5,014 nucleotides of DNA from Bacillota bacterium (GTDB taxonomy: Bacteria > Bacillota_A > Clostridia > Clostridiales > Clostridiaceae), in assembly GCA_021780795.1 (NCBI GenBank), contig JAJXYA010000148.1, positions 1 through 5,014 of the forward strand, in the 5' to 3' direction. Below are positions 1 to 5,014 of the stretch, piece by piece. The position numbers and the translations under genes are program-made. The notes under the pieces are model-generated. The model was not told where the DNA came from and made no database searches. It was given only the letters and a program-made list of their open reading frames with translations. The first letter of the stretch is position 1. Every line of letters begins with the position of its first letter.

Positions 1-747
1 TGCTGACAAATAGGAATACACACTAAAAAATATAAAATAGTATATTACTGACAGTCCTAAATATAAGAGAAATGCTTTTAAATACCCTTGCAATATCTGT
101 GTTCCCAGCTGCCCTACAACGGAAGCGAAATAACATCCGAGTCCAATGGGAGCATAATACATAATAAGGCTTACCATTTTCATCATTATAGCTGTAGCTG
201 AGTTTAAAATACTTTTTACTACCTTTCCTTTTTCACCAACTAGTGCAGTTGATATTCCAAATAATACAGAAAAAACAATTATTTGAAGCATATTGCCTTT
301 TGAAAATAGTCCTGAGAAATCTCCTACTGTAATTGTGTTTACCAATCGTTTTGATAAAGACATGGCCTCAGTTTCTGTACCACTACCTCCTCCTGCGTTA
401 GATAAAATAGTTTTAATAGCCTGTGAATCTAACCCTTTAGTTGGATTGAAGATCAAGGCTCCCACAATAGCCAAAACACCAGCTATCAATGCAGTAACTA
501 CAAAAACTATTGCAACATTTATCATTATCTTACCCAGTCTATTCATACCGCTCATGTTAGCTATTGCCGATGATACACTAAAGAATACTAAAGGTACTAT
601 TATAGTAAACATTAAGTTTATGAATATCTGTCCAAATGGTTCTAGTACTGTGGCCTTTGGACCTAAAATAACCCCTATTATTCCACCTAATAATATTGAC
701 AAAAGCAACACTAAAGACATTTTATAATTCTTTAAAAAGTTCCTCAT
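1..747 (-). CDS. Dicarboxylate/amino acid:cation symporter (DAACS family), N-terminal 249 residues, cut by the window edge
   Basis: This is an inner-membrane secondary transporter that would import a dicarboxylate or acidic amino acid with Na+ or H+. The frame is open from the ATG at 747 to base 1 with no stop, giving 249 codons of a family that is usually about 400-430 residues. Visible family features are an N-terminal hydrophobic segment (about residues 10-29), the hallmark stretch FINLMFTIIVPLVFFSV (42-58), a hydrophobic segment at 77-100, MLQIIVFSVLFGIS (153-166) and YYAPIGLGCYFASV (197-210). The re-entrant serine-rich loop and the NMDGT-type substrate motif would lie in the missing C-terminal part, so the substrate cannot be judged. 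The start is supported by GGAAGGAG (765-758), 10 nt before the ATG. The gene follows murE by 29 bp on the same strand with no terminator between, so co-transcription is likely. Family assignment is firm; glutamate, aspartate or another substrate is open. Confidence 0.93.
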   Translation of the reverse strand, partial: MRNFLKNYKMSLVLLLSILLGGIIGVILGPKATVLEPFGQIFINLMFTIIVPLVFFSVSSAIANMSGMNRLGKIMINVAIVFVVTALIAGVLAIVGALIFNPTKGLDSQAIKTILSNAGGGSGTETEAMSLSKRLVNTITVGDFSGLFSKGNMLQIIVFSVLFGISTALVGEKGKVVKSILNSATAIMMKMVSLIMYYAPIGLGCYFASVVGQLGTQILQGYLKAFLLYLGLSVIYYFIFFSVYSYLSA

Positions 748-776
748 ATATATTTAACTCCTTCCAGTCTTAAAAT

Positions 777-2246
777 TTAATTTCTCAATTGATTACTTGA
801 AAAATATTCTTTTACTACTTCTTCATCACTAAAGTGCGTGGTTTCAGTCTTTAATATTTGATAATTTTCATGTCCTTTTCCTGCGATTATTACCGTATCA
901 CCGACTTCTGTAATATGAAGTGCTTTAAAAATAGCTTGCTTTCTGTCCTCTATTTTTTCATAGCTACAATTGGTTTTAGCCATTCCCACTTCAATGTCAT
1001 TAATTATTAAACTTGGCTCTTCCTTTCTAGGATTGTCTGAGGTAATAATACAGTAATTGCTATATTTTCCTGCTATTTCACCCATTATTGGTCTTTTTCC
1101 AGCATCTCTATCTCCGCCACAACCAAAAACTAAAATTACTTTACCTTTAGTGATTTCCTTAACTGAGGTTAGTATATTTTCCAGTCCATCTGGTGAATGA
1201 GCATAGTCTACTATCGTTAAAATTCCTTTGCTGTTTGGTATAGTTTGAAATCTTCCTGGTACTCCACTAATTGCTTTAACGCCTTTAATTATGTCATCTA
1301 AATTTAACCCTAAGCAGTAGCAACTTCCAATTGCGGCAAGTGCATTATATACACTAAATTTTCCTGGTACATTAAGCTTAACTTCCTTAGTTTCATCATT
1401 ATGAACAAGATTAAAATTTACACCACTGTTTGTATACTGGATATTTGTTGCTCTAAAATCACAGTCATTTTCTATGCCATAAGTTACGAGGTCACAATTT
1501 GCTGTGTCCATTATTTCAACTGCAGTTACATCATCTATATTTATTACTCCTTTTTTACACATTCCAAAAAGCTTTAACTTGGCATTTTTGTAATTTTCCA
1601 TAGTTCCATGCTCTTCTAAATGGTCTTGAGTTAAATTTGTAAATATGCCGATATCAAATTCACACCCATAAACTCTATCTTGAGATAATGCTGAAGAGGT
1701 TACCTCCATGGCTGCATGTGTTGCCCCATAACACAGCATTTCTGCCAAGGATCCTTGAAGTTCAATGGAGTCTGGTGTAGTTGGGTTTAATTTATTAGTT
1801 TGCATTCTTTGACCAGCTACAGTATTTTCTATAGTGCCAATAATTCCACATTTAATTTGAAAATCTTCCAGGATTTTTGAAATAAAATAGGTAACTGAGG
1901 TTTTTCCATTAGTACCTGTGACACCAATAGTCTTTAGCTTTTCCATTGGATTTCCATAGTAGTTTTCTGCTATGTTAGCCATTGATTTTTTTGCTTCCTT
2001 AACCTTAATTACCGTAATATCTTCTGGTATATTGGCAATCTCATATTCTACAACCAATGCTATTGCCCCATTATCTATAGCGTCAAATATAAAATCATGT
2101 CTATCTATATTTCTATTTTTCACTGCAATAAAAAGTGAATTCCTGTCTACGTTCCTTGAATCCCAAGTTATATTGCACACCTCCAAATTAAGATCCCCCA
2201 CTAATACCTCATGCTCTATTCCTTTTAATATCTCATACAGTTTCAT
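777..2246 (-). CDS. murE: UDP-N-acetylmuramoyl-L-alanyl-D-glutamate--2,6-diaminopimelate ligase (MurE)
   Basis: MurE is the cytoplasmic ATP-dependent ligase that adds the third residue of the peptidoglycan stem peptide to UDP-MurNAc-L-Ala-D-Glu. The 489-residue length is normal. The N-terminal Mur domain has WDSR (28-31). The central ATPase domain has the P-loop GTNGKT (111-116), TTPDS (156-160) for the nucleotide substrate, TNLTQDHL (203-210), and K223 in the place of the carbamoylated lysine. The C-terminal domain has DYAHSPDGL (347-355), GGDRDAGKRP (377-386), DNPRKEEP (404-411) and GKGHE (456-460). DNPR, with R380, G456 and E460, is the signature for meso-diaminopimelate rather than L-lysine. 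One oddity is EVTSSAL (181-187), where the family usually has EVSSHxL, so the conserved His is Ser; the substrate-binding Gln and Arg (Q189, R191) remain. The start is fixed by AGGAGG 7 nt upstream. It heads a probable operon with the downstream symporter and is divergent from an araC-type gene, outside the usual cell-wall cluster, so it may be a second, conditionally expressed copy. Confidence 0.96.
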   Translation of the reverse strand: MKLYEILKGIEHEVLVGDLNLEVCNITWDSRNVDRNSLFIAVKNRNIDRHDFIFDAIDNGAIALVVEYEIANIPEDITVIKVKEAKKSMANIAENYYGNPMEKLKTIGVTGTNGKTSVTYFISKILEDFQIKCGIIGTIENTVAGQRMQTNKLNPTTPDSIELQGSLAEMLCYGATHAAMEVTSSALSQDRVYGCEFDIGIFTNLTQDHLEEHGTMENYKNAKLKLFGMCKKGVINIDDVTAVEIMDTANCDLVTYGIENDCDFRATNIQYTNSGVNFNLVHNDETKEVKLNVPGKFSVYNALAAIGSCYCLGLNLDDIIKGVKAISGVPGRFQTIPNSKGILTIVDYAHSPDGLENILTSVKEITKGKVILVFGCGGDRDAGKRPIMGEIAGKYSNYCIITSDNPRKEEPSLIINDIEVGMAKTNCSYEKIEDRKQAIFKALHITEVGDTVIIAGKGHENYQILKTETTHFSDEEVVKEYFSSNQLRN

Positions 2247-2250
2247 ACTA

Positions 2251-2270
2251 TTTCCTCCTATTTCCTCCTA
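2251..2270 (-). promoter_or_regulatory. Tandemly duplicated Shine-Dalgarno block of murE
   Basis: The plus-strand decamer TTTCCTCCTA occurs twice back to back, so the mRNA carries TAGGAGGAAA twice in a row. The proximal AGGAGG (2259-2254) has an optimal 7-nt spacer to the murE ATG. The distal copy (2269-2264) is 17 nt away, too far to serve this start directly. It could be a ribosome standby site or simply a replication-slippage duplication. Confidence 0.85.
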
Positions 2271-2309
2271 CTAAACTCTGGTATATGTTTACCACTCATT
2301 CCTACTACT

Positions 2310-2315
2310 ATTATA
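2310..2315 (-). promoter_or_regulatory. Probable murE promoter, -10 element
   Basis: A perfect TATAAT reads on the minus strand at 2315-2310, putting the start of transcription near 2303 and a leader of about 56 nt before murE. The hexamer 17 nt upstream (ATAAAA) is a poor -35, which would fit a promoter that needs an activator. The assignment rests on the -10 match and position only. Confidence 0.5.
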
Positions 2316-2343
2316 TGTGTTATATTTGCAATTTTTATTGTAC

Positions 2344-2366
2344 TTAATGCTTAATATCTTGCATAA
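2344..2366. promoter_or_regulatory. Candidate AraC-type operator (imperfect inverted repeat)
   Basis: TTAATGC (2344-2350) and GCATAA (2361-2366) form an imperfect inverted repeat separated by 10 bp. It ends just upstream of where the murE -35 should be, about 41-63 bp before the predicted murE start. It also covers the -35 zone of the araC-type gene. That placement would allow activation of murE together with autoregulation. The link to the regulator is inferred from position alone. Confidence 0.3.
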
Positions 2367-2368
2367 AG

Positions 2369-2377
2369 TGCTATAAT
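2369..2377 (+). promoter_or_regulatory. Extended -10 promoter of the araC-type gene
   Basis: TGCTATAAT matches the extended -10 form TGnTATAAT exactly. No convincing -35 lies 16-18 bp upstream, as is usual for extended -10 promoters. Transcription would begin near 2384, giving a leader of about 25 nt that contains the GAGGTG ribosome site (2398-2403), 5 nt before the ATG at 2409. Confidence 0.6.
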
Positions 2378-2408
2378 AAAATAAATTACTAATATCTGAG
2401 GTGCTTAT

Positions 2409-3272
2409 ATGAATAATGATATTTCTACAGAAAAAGTAAAGAGAGGCTATCTTAATGAAGATTTTCATTTTTTTAATCTAAAAGATCAGAAGAAAAATGA
2501 ATTTGAATTTCACTACCATGACTTTAATAAAATAATTATTTTCGTCTCAGGAGAAGTTACTTACATAGTTGAAGGAAAATCTTATAAACTTAAGCCTTGG
2601 GATATATTGTTAGTTGGCAAAAATGATCTTCATCTACCAATAATAAGTGAGTCCACCCCTTATGAAAGAATGATACTGTGGCTAAATCCACTATTTTTAG
2701 AAGGACATAATAAAAATAGTTGTGACCTCCTAAGCTGCTTTCAATTGGCCTCTGAAAGAAAACTCAATCTTATTAGATTAAGTAGCAAGCATATAAATTC
2801 GTTAAAGCAAAATCTAGCTGACCTTGAAGAAGAGATACAAGATAAGGCTTTTGGTAGCACTATATTAAGAAATGCACTATTTCTTCAATTTATGGTAAAA
2901 ATAAATAGATTATTTCTTGGAATGAATATTGATAAAAATATTGATGACATCAAATATGATCCTAGAATAGAAGATATTTTAAGCTTCATAAACTCAAATC
3001 TAGATAAGGATTTATCTATAGGTATGCTTTCAAAAGAATTTTATTTAAATAAGTATTATCTGATGCACTTATTTAAAGAAGAGACCGGCTATACCTTATA
3101 TAGCTATATACAAAAAAAGCGGGTTATAAGAGCTTCTGATCTTATAAAAAGTGGCAGGCAGGCTGGAGAGGTTTGCTCTCTATGTGGTTTTGGGGATTAT
3201 TCGAGCTTTGTAAGAGGCTTTAAAAAGGAATTTGGGCTATCACCAAAGCAATATTACAAGTCTAATATATAA
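2409..3272 (+). CDS. AraC-family transcriptional regulator with N-terminal cupin domain
   Basis: This 287-residue DNA-binding regulator has the normal AraC/XylS length and layout. Residues about 32-80 form the cupin-like sensing domain, with FHYHDFNKIIIFVSGEVTY and the turn LKPWDILLVG typical of this fold. Residues about 185-285 form the paired helix-turn-helix domain; DLSIGMLSKEFYLNKYYLMH (201-220) is the first HTH, and GFGDYSSFVRGFKKEFGLSP (260-279) is the family signature ending in the usual SPxxYY. The start is supported by GAGGTG 5 nt upstream and an extended -10. It is transcribed divergently from murE and the symporter, so those are its likeliest targets, perhaps in response to a wall-related or transported small molecule; the ligand cannot be read from the sequence. 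Cysteines at 105, 110, 256 and 259 are present, but no redox role is claimed. Family assignment is firm and the target assignment is inference. Confidence 0.95.
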   Translation: MNNDISTEKVKRGYLNEDFHFFNLKDQKKNEFEFHYHDFNKIIIFVSGEVTYIVEGKSYKLKPWDILLVGKNDLHLPIISESTPYERMILWLNPLFLEGHNKNSCDLLSCFQLASERKLNLIRLSSKHINSLKQNLADLEEEIQDKAFGSTILRNALFLQFMVKINRLFLGMNIDKNIDDIKYDPRIEDILSFINSNLDKDLSIGMLSKEFYLNKYYLMHLFKEETGYTLYSYIQKKRVIRASDLIKSGRQAGEVCSLCGFGDYSSFVRGFKKEFGLSPKQYYKSNI

Positions 3273-3320
3273 TTATCATTTTCGACGCTGCAATTTTAAC
3301 TGTATATGTGCTATGATATA

Positions 3321-3351
3321 TAAAAAACCGCATTGGTTTTACCCAATACGG
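3321..3351 (-). terminator. Rho-independent terminator ending the CD3324-like transcription unit
   Basis: On the minus strand, CCGTATTGG pairs with CCAATGCGG around the loop GTAAAA, then runs into TTTTTTA. The stem is 9 bp with one G-U pair. Read on the plus strand the same position is a C-A mismatch and there is no good U tract after it, so the minus direction is the real one. It may only weakly end the convergent araC-type transcript, which stops at 3272. It lies 18 bp past the last stop of the remnant at 3370. Confidence 0.88.
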
Positions 3352-3369
3352 CTATAGTTTCAATTAACT

Positions 3370-3509
3370 TTATTTTCTTAGTCTCTTAAAGTCGTTAGCA
3401 CTTTTTAGCATCTTTTCAATGTTTTAGGAACTTCGGCAATTTTTCTAGCAAAGTCTAATGGTTCATCTATAAATTCAAAATGGATATACATAAGCCTTGG
3501 GCTTTCAAT
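3370..3509 (-). pseudogene. Short frameshifted coding remnant, family not recognised
   Basis: From the ATG at 3491 the frame reads MYIHFEFIDEPLDFARKIAE and then VPKTLKRC before a TAA at 3405. Shifting frame at the A run 3425-3422 (as if AAAA had been AAAAA) gives VPKNIEKMLKSANDFKRLRK and a TAA at 3372-3370, just before the terminator. The joined reading is a smooth charged, helical tail. The frame is also open a little upstream, to an in-frame TAG before 3509, but there is no convincing ribosome site. It is probably the C-terminal end of a gene whose front has been lost. A deletion in a homopolymer could also be a sequencing error. No function is proposed. Confidence 0.45.
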
Positions 3510-3517
3510 CTAGTTTA

Positions 3518-3811
3518 TCACTCTGTATTAATTTTGAGCATAATCTTCTTTTGCTGACTAATAATTCTTCTTATACTTTTGTCAGAAAGATAGTATTCCT
3601 GAGCTAAATCTAAAATTACAGCACCTTTTATATATTTTAGATAAATTTCCGCATTTCTTCTTTTTAAAGTATCTCTTGAGCCGCTTTGTTCTCCCCATTT
3701 TTTTTGTTCTTCTTCTTTTCTAGGTATATATAAATATTCTCCATCCACATATTCTTGAATAATTTTTACTATATCAACAGGTAAAATATTGTATGCATTA
3801 CTATATTTCAT
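3518..3811 (-). CDS. CD3324-family (Mor-activator-like) small helix-turn-helix protein
   Basis: This is a 97-residue basic protein resembling the clostridial CD3324 family, related to Mor-type transcription activators. It opens with MKYSNAYNILPVDIVKIIQE and continues YVDGEYLYIPRKEE, the characteristic N-terminal part. Residues about 51-88 (RRNAEIYLKYIKGAVILDLA, then a QEYYLSDKSIRRII segment) look like a sigma-region-4/Mor type helix-turn-helix, so it is presumably a DNA-binding protein. The ATG at 3811 is chosen because GGAGGAG (3825-3819) sits 7 nt before it; an in-frame TTG at 3850 would add 13 residues (MLRQKINFWRSKD) absent from the family and would put the Shine-Dalgarno inside the gene. 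No good promoter lies directly upstream. The gene is preceded by an intrinsic terminator (3889-3856) and may depend on read-through from the promoter at 4209. Targets are unknown; family recognition is from memory. Confidence 0.85.
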   Translation of the reverse strand: MKYSNAYNILPVDIVKIIQEYVDGEYLYIPRKEEEQKKWGEQSGSRDTLKRRNAEIYLKYIKGAVILDLAQEYYLSDKSIRRIISQQKKIMLKINTE

Positions 3812-3818
3812 ATCTTTA

Positions 3819-3825
3819 CTCCTCC
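3819..3825 (-). promoter_or_regulatory. Shine-Dalgarno that sets the start of the CD3324-like gene
   Basis: GGAGGAG on the minus strand lies 7 nt before the ATG at 3811. It rules out the longer reading from the TTG at 3850, which would run through it. Confidence 0.88.
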
Positions 3826-3855
3826 AAAAATTTATTTTTTGTCGAAGCAAAGACC

Positions 3856-3889
3856 AAAAAAACTGTTACAAAGCTACGTTTGCAACAGT
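3856..3889 (-). terminator. Rho-independent terminator between the upstream promoter and the CD3324-like gene
   Basis: On the minus strand ACTGTTGCAAA pairs with TTTGTAACAGT around the loop CGTAGC, followed directly by TTTTTT. The stem is 11 bp with one G-U pair, which becomes an A-C mismatch on the plus strand, so the minus direction is clear. The last stop of the broken frame upstream lies inside the 3' arm (3868-3866). The hairpin sits about 45 bp before the start of the CD3324-like gene, so it could act as an attenuator as well as a simple gene end. Confidence 0.88.
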
Positions 3890-4141
3890 CTCCATTCTTA
3901 AATAAAGAAATGAATGTATGAAATCATCTATTAAATCGCCTAATGCCGAATAATTGTACACCAATTAAAGCTCTTTAATATAAATCAAAAAGAACTTAGC
4001 GTGACCATATAATTCAACATCAGCTATTTTAACAAAATAATCTCCAAGCAAAGCATAGCCGATTTAGTTCTTATGGCCTTCGCAAGGAGTACTTTTTAAT
4101 CCCAATTCACTTTTATAAATCATACAATTCATCCCTTTCAT
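3866..4141 (-). pseudogene. Decayed small gene (91 codons with two in-frame TAA) or non-coding leader, family not recognised
   Basis: A frame starts at the ATG at 4141, 9 nt after AAAGG, and runs to a TAA at 3868-3866 inside the terminator stem. It is interrupted only by TAA at codon 26 (4066-4064) and codon 59 (3967-3965). The pieces read MKGMNCMIYKSELGLKSTPC then EGHKN, next IGYALLGDYFVKIADVELYG then HAKFFLIYIKEL, and last LVYNYSALGDLIDDFIHSFL then YLRMETVANVAL. Each TAA is one C-to-T step from CAA (Gln). Promoter, ribosome site and terminator all look intact. Other genes here end in TAA, so codon reassignment is unlikely. Alternatives are a 25-residue peptide from the first segment, a small RNA of roughly 320 nt, or a regulatory leader for the downstream gene. 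I recognise no protein family and no known riboswitch; no T-box core is visible. Confidence 0.45.
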
Positions 4142-4180
4142 AAATGATAACCTTTAATTATATTAAGAAACAATATTTAT

Positions 4181-4209
4181 ATTATACTATCCTTTTTTCA
4201 AAATTTCAA
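4181..4209 (-). promoter_or_regulatory. Sigma-A-type promoter for the minus-strand unit
   Basis: TTGAAA (4209-4204), a 17-nt spacer and TATAAT (4186-4181) form a near-consensus promoter on the minus strand. Transcription would start near 4174, about 33 nt before the ATG of the broken frame. It is the best promoter in the window and the only good one upstream of the CD3324-like gene. Confidence 0.75.
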
Positions 4210-4242
4210 ATAAAGTCACAAGATCAAGGGTGAAAAACTTCT

Positions 4243-4320
4243 ATGCTCATAATCATTACAGAATTATTTATTAGATTGAATGCTTATTTAAAACTATGTT
4301 ATATTTACTTCTATAAATAA
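4243..4320 (+). CDS. Possible 25-codon leader peptide upstream of the FusB-type gene
   Basis: ATG at 4243 begins MLIIITELFIRLNAYLKLCY followed by IYFYK and two consecutive TAA codons (4318-4323). A Shine-Dalgarno-like AAGGGTG (4226-4232) lies 10 nt upstream. The ORF ends 37 nt before the EF-G-binding protein start, a layout like the leader peptides of inducible antibiotic-resistance genes. Against it, the best promoter for the main gene (4276-4305) lies inside this ORF, and a short open frame can arise by chance in AT-rich DNA. Confidence 0.27.
   Translation: MLIIITELFIRLNAYLKLCYIYFYK
4276..4305 (+). promoter_or_regulatory. Probable promoter of the FusB-type gene
   Basis: TTGAAT (4276-4281), an 18-nt spacer and TATATT (4300-4305) give a moderate sigma-A match on the plus strand. 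Transcription would start near 4312 with a leader of about 46 nt before the ATG at 4358. If the upstream leader ORF is real, an additional promoter further left is needed; only a lone TATACT (4183-4188) is visible there. Confidence 0.45.
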
Positions 4321-4357
4321 TAAAAATTAATTTTTTAAAAAAGAGGTGCTAGATTTT

Positions 4358-5014
4358 ATGAAAGTTTTTATTAAAAAACATGAATATAATTATATAAGAA
4401 AGCGCTTATATGATTTAAATAATGCCTTTAAAAGTTGTGTAGATATTGATGTTATTGAAGCTACTAAAGCATATAAACAACAGCAAATATTAAATATTTT
4501 CACAAATTTATCCGAGGAGGAAAAAGAACTACTTGATATTAGTAAACTAACCACACTCTTACACATTGATAAGTATTTAGAGGATTTGAATGAATATGTA
4601 TATGGAATGCCAAGTATTACAAACGCACAAATTAATAGATTGTTTAAAAAAGAAAAAAAACTTAAATTACCAAGCCTAACTGCACAGGACTCAAAGAATG
4701 TATATTTAGGTTGGATTGATGAATCTATTAGAAAATTATTTGTAGCTTACAATATGAATGATAAACTTATAGGTATGGCATGTAGAATTACAACTTCTGC
4801 TTCCAACAACTCTCATTTATGTGTGCTTTGCAATCATGTAGGTCGTGAGAATGAAGTAGCCTTTGTTTCACCTATGTGTAAAACATCCAATGCTGGGGAA
4901 GGTGCCTACAAATCAATAGGCTTTGATATATGTTTAGATAGCAAGAAGTGCAATGAGCGAATTGCAGCTATTGACAACCTTGAGAAGTTTTTAAAGGATG
5001 TTAACAATATAAAG
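4358..5014 (+). CDS. FusB/FusC-type elongation factor G-binding protein, C-terminus cut by the window edge
   Basis: Proteins of this family bind translocase EF-G and help it leave the ribosome. The staphylococcal members FusB and FusC thereby protect from fusidic acid; many relatives in other Firmicutes have no proven resistance role. The frame is open for 219 codons to the right edge, while FusB is about 213 residues, so little is missing. Residues 1-140 form the helical N-terminal EF-G-binding domain. The C-terminal treble-clef domain shows SHLCVLCNHVGRENEVAFVS (152-171), CKTSNAGEGAYKSIGFDICL (174-193) and DSKKCN (194-199). C155, C158, C192 and C198 are the likely zinc ligands. The start is supported by GAGGTG (4343-4348), 9 nt upstream. 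It diverges from the minus-strand unit at 4141 and stands alone in what is visible. Family assignment is firm from the zinc-domain signature; resistance is not shown. Confidence 0.9.
   Translation, partial: MKVFIKKHEYNYIRKRLYDLNNAFKSCVDIDVIEATKAYKQQQILNIFTNLSEEEKELLDISKLTTLLHIDKYLEDLNEYVYGMPSITNAQINRLFKKEKKLKLPSLTAQDSKNVYLGWIDESIRKLFVAYNMNDKLIGMACRITTSASNNSHLCVLCNHVGRENEVAFVSPMCKTSNAGEGAYKSIGFDICLDSKKCNERIAAIDNLEKFLKDVNNIK

Noticed and set aside
293..727. A 144-codon plus-strand open frame
   Set aside because: It lies antisense inside the symporter, is full of Pro/Thr/Ile runs typical of reversed membrane-protein codons, has no Shine-Dalgarno and resembles no family.
1972..2274. A 100-codon plus-strand open frame
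   Set aside because: It is antisense to the N-terminal part of murE, has a biased Ser/Ile/Leu composition and no ribosome site. The minus-strand frame is unmistakably MurE.
2359..2377. TTGCAT with TATAAT as a paired -35/-10 for the araC-type gene
   Set aside because: The spacer is only 7 bp, far too short; the extended -10 explains the promoter better.
3296..3324. Plus-strand promoter-like elements (TTAACT/TATAAA and an extended-10-like TGCTATGAT) after the araC-type gene
   Set aside because: They point straight into the hairpin at 3328-3351 and then antisense into decayed sequence, with no plus-strand gene to serve; probably chance in AT-rich DNA.
3809..3850. N-terminal extension of the CD3324-like protein from a TTG at 3850
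   Set aside because: The extension would include the strong GGAGGAG that precedes the ATG at 3811, and the family begins at MKYSNAYN.
4322..4342. Palindromic A/T tracts before the FusB-type gene (AAAAATTAATTTTT and TTTTTTAAAAAA)
   Set aside because: They are low-complexity A/T runs with no G-C pairs, so they are not a credible terminator or specific operator.

Overview
The window is AT-rich, with strong GGAGG-type ribosome sites, A+T-rich sigma-A-like promoters and U-tailed hairpin terminators. Its protein set comprises a meso-diaminopimelate-type MurE, an AraC regulator, a CD3324/Mor-like small protein and a FusB-type EF-G-binding protein. All of this points to a low-GC Firmicute, most likely Clostridium or a close relative. 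The species cannot be told from the sequence, and no phage, insertion sequence, CRISPR array, tRNA or rRNA is visible.

Left part (1-3272): a divergent locus. On the minus strand murE (777-2246) is followed after 29 bp by a sodium/proton:dicarboxylate (amino acid) symporter that runs off the left edge (1-747). An AraC-family regulator (2409-3272) is transcribed the other way. The 162-bp divergent gap holds a -10 element for each side, an inverted repeat placed like an activator site for murE, and a tandemly duplicated Shine-Dalgarno block in front of murE. The simplest reading is that the AraC protein controls a small wall-precursor ligase plus transporter operon away from the usual division/cell-wall cluster.

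Middle part (3273-4209): a partly decayed minus-strand region. Reading right to left, there is a good sigma-A promoter (4209-4181), then a 91-codon frame broken by two in-frame TAA codons (4141-3866), an intrinsic terminator (3889-3856), an intact 97-residue CD3324-family protein (3811-3518), a short frameshifted gene remnant (3509-3370), and a second intrinsic terminator (3351-3321). The first terminator lies between the only good promoter and the CD3324-like gene, so the broken frame could be a dying gene, a small RNA, or an attenuated leader.

Right part (4210-5014): a plus-strand FusB/FusC-type EF-G-binding protein with treble-clef zinc cysteines begins at 4358 and is nearly complete at the right edge. 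A possible 25-codon leader ORF lies just upstream, and the region near the start could fold over the Shine-Dalgarno. This recalls the translational attenuation reported for staphylococcal fusB but is unproven here.
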